A stretch of 64,000 bases of DNA from NCBI GenBank assembly GCA_041660815.1, contig JBAZVN010000010.1, positions 90,589-154,588 on the forward strand. Reading direction: 5' to 3'. Position 1 is the stretch's first letter; the number at the start of each line of letters is the position of its first letter. Shown here one piece after another: positions 42,013-50,344 of the stretch. The notes under the pieces were generated by a model. That model ran no database searches. It was not told the origin of the DNA and was given only the letters and a program-made list of their open reading frames with translations. The translations under genes were made by a program, and so were the position numbers. The DNA is from PALSA-1006 sp041660815. GTDB taxonomy: Bacteria > Pseudomonadota > Gammaproteobacteria > Burkholderiales > Gallionellaceae.

Positions 42013-45000
42013 TTAATCCCCTTTAATCAGCGCAAGCAATTCATCGGTCGACGGGATATTTACTGCGTCACCTTCACCTAAAATACTTTCCGCCAGTGCG
42101 CGTTTGTCGTTGTGCAAACCCACGATATGTTCTTCAACAGTGCCCTGTAAAACCAGACGGTACACGGTTACCGGGCGTAACTGTCCCATGCGGTGCGCGC
42201 GTCCCATCGCCTGATCTTCAGCGGCAGGGTTCCACCAGGGATCGGTAATCACCACATAATCTGCGGCAGTAAGATTTAAGCCAAATCCGCCGGCTTTCAA
42301 GCTGATTAAAAATAAATCACTTTTGCCGGACTGAAATGCCGCAACACGTTTAGTGCGCTCGGTGGAAGGCGTGGCGCCATCCAGATATTGATATTCGATC
42401 CCGACCTTATCCAAGGCTTCACGCAGCAGCGTGAGGAAGTCGACAAACTGGCTGAATACCAGGGCTTTGTGTCCATTGGCGACCAGCTCCAGTGCCAGCG
42501 TGGTAAAGGTTTGCACTTTGCTGCCTATCGCCGGAAAAGCGGGAGTGACGATACGCGGATCACAGGCGGCGCGGCGCAAGCGCGTGAGTTGGGTCAAAAT
42601 ATTAAAGCGCGATTGTCCCGGCGTATCGCTGGCCAATGCGCGATCCACTTGGGCCACGGCTTCGCGGCGAATCGCTTCATAGTGCGACGCCTCTTCTTTG
42701 CTGGGGGCAATTTTGATCACCAATTCGGTGCGGGCTGGCAACTCCTGCAATACCTGAGTTTTGGTGCGGCGCAACAGGAACGGCGAAATTAATCTGCGCA
42801 AAGTATGTTGTGCATCGCGATCTTTATCGCGCTCGATCGGAATAGCGAAACGCTCGTTAAAGCGCGAAATACTGCCGAGCAAACCGGGATTAACGAAACG
42901 CATAATCGACCACAATTCAGCGAGGCGATTCTCCACCGGCGTGCCGGACAGCGCCAGACGGAAATCTGCATCCAGTTCGAACACTGCCTGACTGCGTTTG
43001 GCCGTGGCGTTTTTGATGAATTGCGCTTCATCGGCAATTAGCGTGTGCCAACGTTTCGCGGCAAATTTATCACCGTCTTGCTGCACCAAATTGTAGGACA
43101 CGACGACCACATCAAAAGCGACTGCCGCATTGATGACAGCCTCGCGATCCACTTCGCTGTAAAGATGAAAATTTAAGCTGGGGGCAAAACGCGCGCCTTC
43201 GGCAATCCAGTTGCCGCAGACTGAGGTGGGAGCAATCACCAGAGCCGGGCCATTTTCCGCCCGCGCCAAAAGCAAGGCCAGCGATTGCAGTGTTTTTCCC
43301 AACCCCATGTCATCCGCAAGGCAGGCACCAAATCCCGCTTGAGCCAAACGTGCCGCCCAAACATAGCCGTCTTCCTGATAGGGACGCAGCTCGGCCTGCA
43401 AGGTATTGGGGAGTGGAATATTTTCTTCCAGCGTGCTGCGCAGCCTTTCAATGGCATCGCGAAACTCTTTATCCGCCTTGGTATTGATATCTTCCAGTGC
43501 GTCATCCAACCAGGAGGCCGCCATGCGTGGAACACGTGCACCGTGTTTGTCATTTTCGGTCACGGAAGCCAAATCGGATAAGCTATTTTTTAGCCTGCGA
43601 GTGAGCGCCGCATACACGCCGTTGCCCATGGCGATGAAACGACTATTGCTTTGAGCAGCGGCAAGCAGTGCCTCAAAAGTGAATACCAAGCCTTCGTCAA
43701 CTTTGGCTTCACCCTCGATTTTGAACCAGTCGCGGTCGCTTTTGACTTGCATGGAAAGATGCGATTTATCAATAGAAACAACGCGAACTGCTTTACCCTT
43801 GGGCCAATCCAAGGCGGCAATGGCGGGCAAGTCGGGCAGCAGCTCCACCAGCGCCAGCGCGTTTTCCGGATCGGCAACATCCCATTCGCACTGCGTTGAA
43901 TCACCGGCGCAATTTTCCAGAAAAGGCAGCGCATCCAGCACGCTATTTAACAGTTTGCGCTCCTCATCCAGTTGGCGGGTGGTGCCAATACTTTCCCCGT
44001 TGACCATGGCCATTAAGCGCGTACGACCACTGCCCGGTACAAGGCGCGGGCCTTCTGTACCCAGCGGGGTGGTAACCAAACGTAGCAGCAAGCCGTCGTT
44101 TAGCGGGGAAAGCTCGGCGCGCAAACGTGCTTCAGCCGGGACTTCACGCGAGGCCTGCAGATGGTCGGCTTGCAATTGGAAGTGGCTGGTCAACGCCTGC
44201 ATTGCTGTCTGCAATTCCTGTTGCGCGCTGGCGGGAATCGTCACATTTTCGGCCAGTAATTGCGCGGCACGGCGCTGTGAAGGACTAAAACGAATGACCC
44301 GTGCGCGCTGTGCGGAATCTTGCACGATGGTAATTAAGCGCAGTGTTTCCGTCTCGCGTTTTTCTTCCGGATCGTAATAATATTTTTCATCCGTGTTGAT
44401 GCTGCGCAAGGGGGGCGTTACTTTAAGCGTGACCTTGTCGCCGCTGTGAATGACTTCGATTTCCGGCGTGCCTTCGGTTAATTCCACAAACTGTTCAGGC
44501 CGGTCATCCAGCGCCACATTGGGGTGTCCGACCAAAGCCTGTATGGCTTGCGATAAGCTGACTTTCAGGTGGCCTTTGCCCTGTTTTTCTTTGCTAATAC
44601 AATTGGCTACTTTTGCATCCCAAGACGATAGCTGGGGATTGCCGGCTATTCTGCTCAGGCTGACTGCCTTGGGTTTCCCCCAGCCGCGTACGCCGCATTT
44701 TTGTTCGAGTGGATAAATATTTTTCAATGCCCCATCCGGGCTGGTAGCAATTACCCAGATAAAACGCACGTCTTCGCCGGTGTCGGATTTGGCGGTTAAT
44801 TCCCCTCCCAAAGCCTGCAGGGAAGACAGCAATTCGCGCCAATGTTCCGCTTTTCCGGCAACGAAATATCCCCGGGGAGGCTCTTCGCCGTTGATTATTT
44901 TTTGTGCGCCGGCGATCATGCCAGCCAACCAGCTTAGTCCGCAATAATTGAGTTGATTGAATTGGTTTTGCGCCATTGCCCCCAGCGATTCGCGGAAGGT

Positions 45001-46188
45001 TTTGGGCGCGCCGCGCATCGCCTCCAAGCCCAGCCATGCCGCGAGAATCACGCGCCACAAATGGTCAATGCTGGTGTGATGCTGATAGTATTCCACGGCT
45101 CTGAACAAGTCCGCATCCGGCTCGGCATCGCCGCGCCGGATGTCGATGGCATGCACCCATTGCCCCCAGCCGGAAGCGGTGTCCGGGTCGCGTTTGCCCG
45201 ATTCGCCAATGCAAAATTTCCGTGCCATTTCCAGATGTTTCGGAGTCTGTTGCGCGAGTAAAACCATCGGGTAAATCCACGCCACGCTGATCGGTGTTAA
45301 GCGTTTTTTTGCGGCGCTTTCGGTCTGGCGTTTTTTTAGCCCGACTTCAAATAATGTCTGCGCTTCTACCCAATGGCTTTGTTGCGCCAATGCATAGGCC
45401 AGCAAAATATCGACACCGCCGCTATGCAGGTCCTGCAGAGTGGCACGGGCAGTCTCGATATCGCCACGATGCAGCAGCAATTCGGCCGTGGCGATCAATA
45501 AATATTCGGGCATTTGTTCGCGGCGGGTGGCGATCTGCCCGATGCACCAATTGCACAGCGGTAAAAGATCCGCATTCCAATAGGAGCACATATCCAAAAT
45601 GGCGGAATTACAGAATGCCCACTGCAAGTCGGGGTCAACGCGCGCAAAAGTGAGGTCGCTAAAATGATAAAGCAGCGCGTCATTCAGGATGCCGTGCCAA
45701 TCCATCGAGCGGGAAATTAATTCCTCCATGCGCCCGATTTCGCTTTTGGACGTGCGCGATAAAATCGTTAAGCGCACAATGGAAATCGTTGCATCCCGGG
45801 TATATAAAGGCCAGGAATACAGCGTGTACTGCGGCTTAAATCCCACCGCTTCATACAGTGCGGCGCGCAGGATATGAATTTCGAAAGTGCTGAGCAGCTC
45901 TTCATATAGCGCGTTGCGTAATGTACTGGTGAGGGTTAAATTACCCGAGCCAATATTTGAATCCACACATTGTTTGTTTTTTTGAATAGTTTTGATGCAA
46001 TGATTGATGTCTTCCGAAGTGAAAATCCGGCCACTGCTTTGTTTGAAATCCAGTTTGCGTAACAGCGTGTAGAGCGTGGCGCGCGAATGGGCGCTCCACA
46101 GCAAGGCCATGCCGAGCATCACTTTATGGATGTCGGCCTGCTGGTTTTTTTCCGGGGTGGTCGGGGTGTTGTCAAACAAATCACTCAT
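42013..46188 (-). CDS. SNF2-family DEAD/DEAH helicase-like protein
   Basis: 1391 residues. The C-terminal 450 residues form a full Swi2/Snf2 ATPase: Walker A DDMGLGKT (Lys965), DEAQ box (from Asp1053), LSGTPVENRLAELWSIMRFV, and the second lobe with LDGATPSTERTKRVAAFQSG, GGFGLNLTAADYVVITDPWW, NPAAEDQAMGRAHRMGQ. The N-terminal roughly 930 residues are a helical and beta-rich extension without a recognised nuclease. RapA-like remodelling of nucleoprotein complexes is plausible; specific targets are unknown. It is convergent with the permease gene, 13 bases apart. Confidence 0.92.
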   Translation of the reverse strand: MSDLFDNTPTTPEKNQQADIHKVMLGMALLWSAHSRATLYTLLRKLDFKQSSGRIFTSEDINHCIKTIQKNKQCVDSNIGSGNLTLTSTLRNALYEELLSTFEIHILRAALYEAVGFKPQYTLYSWPLYTRDATISIVRLTILSRTSKSEIGRMEELISRSMDWHGILNDALLYHFSDLTFARVDPDLQWAFCNSAILDMCSYWNADLLPLCNWCIGQIATRREQMPEYLLIATAELLLHRGDIETARATLQDLHSGGVDILLAYALAQQSHWVEAQTLFEVGLKKRQTESAAKKRLTPISVAWIYPMVLLAQQTPKHLEMARKFCIGESGKRDPDTASGWGQWVHAIDIRRGDAEPDADLFRAVEYYQHHTSIDHLWRVILAAWLGLEAMRGAPKTFRESLGAMAQNQFNQLNYCGLSWLAGMIAGAQKIINGEEPPRGYFVAGKAEHWRELLSSLQALGGELTAKSDTGEDVRFIWVIATSPDGALKNIYPLEQKCGVRGWGKPKAVSLSRIAGNPQLSSWDAKVANCISKEKQGKGHLKVSLSQAIQALVGHPNVALDDRPEQFVELTEGTPEIEVIHSGDKVTLKVTPPLRSINTDEKYYYDPEEKRETETLRLITIVQDSAQRARVIRFSPSQRRAAQLLAENVTIPASAQQELQTAMQALTSHFQLQADHLQASREVPAEARLRAELSPLNDGLLLRLVTTPLGTEGPRLVPGSGRTRLMAMVNGESIGTTRQLDEERKLLNSVLDALPFLENCAGDSTQCEWDVADPENALALVELLPDLPAIAALDWPKGKAVRVVSIDKSHLSMQVKSDRDWFKIEGEAKVDEGLVFTFEALLAAAQSNSRFIAMGNGVYAALTRRLKNSLSDLASVTENDKHGARVPRMAASWLDDALEDINTKADKEFRDAIERLRSTLEENIPLPNTLQAELRPYQEDGYVWAARLAQAGFGACLADDMGLGKTLQSLALLLARAENGPALVIAPTSVCGNWIAEGARFAPSLNFHLYSEVDREAVINAAVAFDVVVVSYNLVQQDGDKFAAKRWHTLIADEAQFIKNATAKRSQAVFELDADFRLALSGTPVENRLAELWSIMRFVNPGLLGSISRFNERFAIPIERDKDRDAQHTLRRLISPFLLRRTKTQVLQELPARTELVIKIAPSKEEASHYEAIRREAVAQVDRALASDTPGQSRFNILTQLTRLRRAACDPRIVTPAFPAIGSKVQTFTTLALELVANGHKALVFSQFVDFLTLLREALDKVGIEYQYLDGATPSTERTKRVAAFQSGKSDLFLISLKAGGFGLNLTAADYVVITDPWWNPAAEDQAMGRAHRMGQLRPVTVYRLVLQGTVEEHIVGLHNDKRALAESILGEGDAVNIPSTDELLALIKGD

Positions 46189-46196
46189 ATTTCACG

Positions 46197-47084
46197 TTAC
46201 TCTTTAGAAACTATTTCTGGTTGCACGGCAGCTTGCAGCATGGCTTCTCGGGTCGCCGGTGTCTCCAGGCTGATGCGTCCCATCACGCCATCGCGATAAT
46301 CTTGCAGCAGGGTGAGCGCGGCTTTTTCCAGATCGAAACTTCCGCCTTTGAGACGGAAACCACGGCGCTTGGCGATGGCTTCAATCAGATGAAAGCCGTC
46401 CTTCTCTAACTCATTGAAAGAATAGCGTTTTTCAACTAAACTTGGATATCTGTCCAAGAGAATATCACCTAAAAATGCCGCTACTTCTTCATCGATCACC
46501 GCATTGCGGCCGATCGAATGGCTGGCTGCCAACATTAAACCATCGCTGTCGTGTTGGATTTTTGGCCACATTAAACCAGGTGTGTCGATCAGGGTAATGT
46601 GGTCGTTCAGATCAAAGCTCTGTTGGCTTTTGGTCACGGCCGGTTCGTCGCCCACATTGGCCACGCGGCGTTTAAGCAAGGCGTTCATCAGCGTGGATTT
46701 TCCCACATTGGGGATGCCCATGATCATGATGCGCAGGGGTTTGAGCGTGGTACCGCGATGGGGAACGAGCGCCAGGCACAGCGCGGGGATCTTGGCAACG
46801 TCGCTTGGTTTTTTACAGGACAATGCCACCGCATTTACATTTTTTTGCCGGCTGAAATAATCCAGCCATGCTTGGGTCGCCGCGGGATCGGCAAGGTCGG
46901 CCTTATTCAGGATTTTTAAACAGGGGCGCTGGCGATGTTCGCGCAATTCGTGAATCAGCGGATTGCTACCCGCAGCAGGAACCCGCGCATCCAAAACTTC
47001 GATAACAATATCAATACGTTCCATTGTCTCAGCGGCTTTTTTGCGCGCTGAAGTCATGTGACCGGGGAACCATTGAATAGCCAT
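46197..47084 (-). CDS. ylqF: ribosome biogenesis GTPase YlqF/RbgA-like
   Basis: 295 residues from ATG 47084 (MAIQWFPGHMTSARKKAAET). It is a circularly permuted GTPase: G4 NKADL comes first, then G1 GIPNVGKSTL and G3 DTPGLMWPK. The C-terminal domain has RRGFRLKGGSFDLEKAALTL. RbgA acts in late 50S assembly in Bacillus; proteobacterial homologues are less studied. An ATG 33 bases upstream is possible but lacks the family start. Confidence 0.94.
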   Translation of the reverse strand: MAIQWFPGHMTSARKKAAETMERIDIVIEVLDARVPAAGSNPLIHELREHRQRPCLKILNKADLADPAATQAWLDYFSRQKNVNAVALSCKKPSDVAKIPALCLALVPHRGTTLKPLRIMIMGIPNVGKSTLMNALLKRRVANVGDEPAVTKSQQSFDLNDHITLIDTPGLMWPKIQHDSDGLMLAASHSIGRNAVIDEEVAAFLGDILLDRYPSLVEKRYSFNELEKDGFHLIEAIAKRRGFRLKGGSFDLEKAALTLLQDYRDGVMGRISLETPATREAMLQAAVQPEIVSKE

Positions 47085-47254
47085 GCTGGAAGAGTGTAAA
47101 AATTTGCGGACGCGCATTCTACCTTGATTTTGCGGTTTGCTTTAAGTCACTGGAATTTTCAGCTCCATTTCAGTCAAAATATCTTCCGCAAAATGGAGCA
47201 TACGGTTCGTTAAAATAGTTCAAAATACGCGCCACTACAAAATCACATAACCCG

Positions 47255-48076
47255 ATGAATAATTTACGCGAGAAAACTATTTTCATCACCGGTGCCACGC
47301 GGGGGATCGGACGCGAAATTGCGTTGCGTTGCGCGCGCGACGGGGCGAATGTGGTGATTACCGGCAAGACGGCTGAGGCACATCCCAAGTTATCCGGCAC
47401 GATTCACTCGGTTGCCAATGAGGTGCGGGAGGCCGGTGGTCGGGCATTGGCGATTCAGCTGGATGTTCGGGACGAGCAGACAGTTGCGTCTGCGGTGCAT
47501 CAAGCCGCTGCGTATTTTGGCGGAATCGACGTGCTCATCAATAACGCCAGCGCGATCAGCCTGACGCCAACTTTACACACTCCGGCCAAGAAACTGGATC
47601 TGATGTGGGATGTAAATATGCGCGGGACTTTTCTGGTTTCCCAAGCCTGCATTCCGCATCTCCAAAAATCCTCAAATCCGCACATTCTGACCTTGTCACC
47701 CCCGTTAAATCTCGATCCGAAATGGTTTGCGCCGCATCTGGCTTACAGTATTTCCAAATACGGAATGAGTTTATGCATGCTGGGGCTGGCGCGTGAATTG
47801 GCCGGGGATGGCATTGCCTGTAATTGTTTGTGGCCGCGCACCACGATTGCCACCGCGGCGATTGAGAATAATTTCCCGGAAGCGATTTTGCATGCATCGC
47901 GCAAACCCGCTATCGTTGCAGATGCGGCGTATGTCATTTTGCAGCGCGACAGCAAAACCTGTAGCGGGAATTTTTTCATCGATGAAGCGGTGTTGCGCGA
48001 GTCTGGAATAATTGATTTTGAATCTTATGCACTCCAACCGGGTACGCCTTTATTTAACGATCTTTACATTGATTAA
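47255..48076 (+). CDS. short-chain dehydrogenase/reductase (HSDL2-like)
   Basis: 273 residues of a classical SDR: cofactor loop GATRGIGREIALRCARDG, LINNAS, and catalytic Tyr-Lys in AYSISKYGMSL. The TGKTAEAHPKLSGTIHSVAN segment and SPPLNLDPKWFAPHLAYSIS are typical of the HSDL2/citronellol-degradation branch. It begins a same-strand fatty-acid gene cluster (acyl-CoA synthetase starts three bases after its stop), so a role in oxidoreduction of acyl or branched substrates is likely. Confidence 0.9.
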   Translation: MNNLREKTIFITGATRGIGREIALRCARDGANVVITGKTAEAHPKLSGTIHSVANEVREAGGRALAIQLDVRDEQTVASAVHQAAAYFGGIDVLINNASAISLTPTLHTPAKKLDLMWDVNMRGTFLVSQACIPHLQKSSNPHILTLSPPLNLDPKWFAPHLAYSISKYGMSLCMLGLARELAGDGIACNCLWPRTTIATAAIENNFPEAILHASRKPAIVADAAYVILQRDSKTCSGNFFIDEAVLRESGIIDFESYALQPGTPLFNDLYID

Positions 48077-48079
48077 ATT

Positions 48080-49882
48080 ATGAATATAAACAAATACTTA
48101 TCTATAGCCCCCGAAGAGGCTGTCACCCTGCATGGTTTGTTTTTGGAGCGGGTAAAACGCACACCGGAGACGCTGGCATACCGTTATTTTGATACGCAAA
48201 ATAATGTTTGGAAATCGTTTACCTGGGGGGAGGCGCAAGTGCAAGTGGCGCGCTGGCAAGCGGCGTTGGCGAATGAAAAATTAGCCGCAGGCGACCGTGT
48301 CGCGGTAATGCTGCGCAACTGTCCGGAATGGATATTTTATGATCAGGCAGCGCTCTCGCTGGGCTTGGTGGTGGTGCCTTTATATACGGTTGATAGGCCG
48401 GACAACATGGCCTACATCGTGAACGATGCCAACGTAAAAGTGGTGCTATTTGAAACACAGGAGCAATGGCAAGATATTAGTCCGGTGCGCGAGCGGATGC
48501 CTTCCGTGCAGCGTTTTGTGAGTATCAACAGGCTGAATAATGACGATCAGAAATTGCAAAGTGTTGCGCACTGGTTGCCGGCCTCCGCGCAATTACAACC
48601 CTTAATTCAAAGCGATGCCCGGCAACTTGCCTCGATTATTTACACCTCCGGCACGACCGGCAAACCCAAAGGTGTCATGCTGAGTCACTTCAATATTCTG
48701 TCCAATGCGCAGGCCAGTCTGGATACTTTTCCGGTACGGCACGATGATGTGTTTCTGTCTTTTTTGCCGCTTTCGCATACCTTTGAACGCACGCTGGGGT
48801 ACTACTTGACGGTGATGACCGGCGCCACCGTGGCTTTTGCGCGCTCTATCCCGCTGCTGGGCGAAGACATGCAAATCATTCAGCCTACTTTGTTGATTTC
48901 TGTCCCGCGTATTTATGAACGTATTTATGCGGCGCTGCGCGCCAAGCTGGACGAGGGTTCCGCGCTGCGCAAGAAGCTGTTTTATTTTGCGGTTGAAGTG
49001 GGTTGGGCGCGGTTTTTATACCAGCAAGGAAGGGGGAAATGGCAGTGGTCTTTTTTACTCTGGCCAGTATTAAACAAACTGGTGGCGAGTAAATTGTTGG
49101 CGCGACTGGGGGGTAAATTGCGTGCGGCATTAAGCGGCGGCGCCGCCTTGGCCCCCGAAATTTCACGCGTATTCGTCGGTCTCGGCTTGCCGGTGGTGCA
49201 GGGCTACGGATTGACGGAAACCAGCCCGGTAATTAGCGGTAATCGCCTGCATAATAATTTTCCCGATTCTGTCGGGCAAGTGTTGCTCGGGGTTCAGGTA
49301 AAGCTGGGGGAACACAATGCGCTCTTGGTCAAAGGGCCGAATGTCATGCTGGGCTATTGGAATAATCCCGAAGCAACCCGCGCTATGATCGATAACGACG
49401 GTTGGTTAAATACCGGCGACATCGCCTCCATCAGCGACACCGGGCACATCCGCATTACCGGTCGCGTCAAAGAAATTATCGTCATGTCCAACGGCGAAAA
49501 ATTGCCTCCGGCCGATATTGAAATTGCCATTACGCGTGACCCTTTGTTCGAGCAGGTGTTGGTGTTGGGCGAAGGCCGCTCCTATATGGTTGCAGTCGCG
49601 GTGGTCAATGCCGATCTATGGCAACAATTTGCGCGGGAAATCGGCGTGCGCCCGGATATGCCGGAATCACTTGGAGACACTCGGGTGGAGCAGCAGGCAT
49701 TACAACGCATTGCCGCGCAGCTGAAAGAATTTCCCGGTTATGCGCGTATTTATCGTGTCCTGTTGGTGGCAGAGCCGTGGACGGTGGAAAACGGCATTTT
49801 GACCCCCACGCTGAAAATGAAACGCGCACATGTTGTGAAGAAATATGCAGCAGAAATTGAGCAACTTTACGAGGGACACTAG
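48080..49882 (+). CDS. long-chain acyl-CoA synthetase (AMP-forming)
   Basis: 600 residues. AMP-binding motifs: YTSGTTGKPKGVMLSH, QGYGLTETSPVISG, TGDIASI, TGRVKEIIVMSNGEKLPPAD and a C-terminal Lys in LTPTLKMKR. FadD15/AMP-dependent synthetase group. It activates fatty acids to acyl-CoA for the downstream beta-oxidation enzymes. No membrane segment is strongly predicted, so it is probably peripheral. Confidence 0.95.
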   Translation: MNINKYLSIAPEEAVTLHGLFLERVKRTPETLAYRYFDTQNNVWKSFTWGEAQVQVARWQAALANEKLAAGDRVAVMLRNCPEWIFYDQAALSLGLVVVPLYTVDRPDNMAYIVNDANVKVVLFETQEQWQDISPVRERMPSVQRFVSINRLNNDDQKLQSVAHWLPASAQLQPLIQSDARQLASIIYTSGTTGKPKGVMLSHFNILSNAQASLDTFPVRHDDVFLSFLPLSHTFERTLGYYLTVMTGATVAFARSIPLLGEDMQIIQPTLLISVPRIYERIYAALRAKLDEGSALRKKLFYFAVEVGWARFLYQQGRGKWQWSFLLWPVLNKLVASKLLARLGGKLRAALSGGAALAPEISRVFVGLGLPVVQGYGLTETSPVISGNRLHNNFPDSVGQVLLGVQVKLGEHNALLVKGPNVMLGYWNNPEATRAMIDNDGWLNTGDIASISDTGHIRITGRVKEIIVMSNGEKLPPADIEIAITRDPLFEQVLVLGEGRSYMVAVAVVNADLWQQFAREIGVRPDMPESLGDTRVEQQALQRIAAQLKEFPGYARIYRVLLVAEPWTVENGILTPTLKMKRAHVVKKYAAEIEQLYEGH

Positions 49883-49883
49883 C

Positions 49884-50282
49884 ATGAGCGAACAGGAAAC
49901 AACCTTACCCACCCGTCATGCCACCTTGCGTGTAGTGGCCATGCCGACGGATTGTAATATTACCGGTGATGTGTTCGGCGGCTGGGTGATGGCACAGGTT
50001 GATATCGCCGGCAGCATTCCCGCTATACACCGCGCGCGCGGCAGAGTGGCAACCGTGGCGGTGAATTCTTTCGTGTTTAAGCAGCCATTGTTCATGGGCG
50101 ATGTGGTGAGCTTTTATGCGGATCTGATTAAGGTCGGACGCACTTCCATGACAGTTAATGTTGAGGTTTACGCGCAACGCGACCCGATTAAACCCACGTG
50201 CGTCAAAGTGACCGAAGCGACGCTGACCTATGTTGCCGTGGATGATAGTCGCAAGCCGCGCGAAGTACCGCCGGCAGATTAG
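49884..50282 (+). CDS. acyl-CoA thioesterase, hotdog fold (YciA-like)
   Basis: 132 residues from ATG 49884, one base after the synthetase stop. Hotdog signature: MPTDCNITGDVFGGWVMAQV (with the catalytic-type Asn/Asp region), DIAGSIPAIHRARGRVATVA and VGRTSMTVNVEVYAQRD. YciA-type enzymes hydrolyse a wide range of acyl-CoAs, releasing CoA. The close coupling with the synthetase suggests control of acyl-CoA levels. Confidence 0.93.
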   Translation: MSEQETTLPTRHATLRVVAMPTDCNITGDVFGGWVMAQVDIAGSIPAIHRARGRVATVAVNSFVFKQPLFMGDVVSFYADLIKVGRTSMTVNVEVYAQRDPIKPTCVKVTEATLTYVAVDDSRKPREVPPAD

Positions 50283-50292
50283 TAACATGTAG

Positions 50293-50320
50293 GTCGGGTT
50301 AGGCGCAGCCGTAACCCGAC
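50293..50320. repeat. short palindromic repeat before fadB
   Basis: GTCGGGTTA (50293-50301) and TAACCCGAC (50312-50320) form perfect 9-bp arms around GGCGCAGCCG. This GGTCGGGTTA-type palindrome is a common dispersed repeat in proteobacteria. It occupies most of the short gap between the thioesterase and fadB genes and could affect their linked expression. Confidence 0.7.
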
Positions 50321-50344
50321 AGCCTTTGAGATGGGAGAAAACAG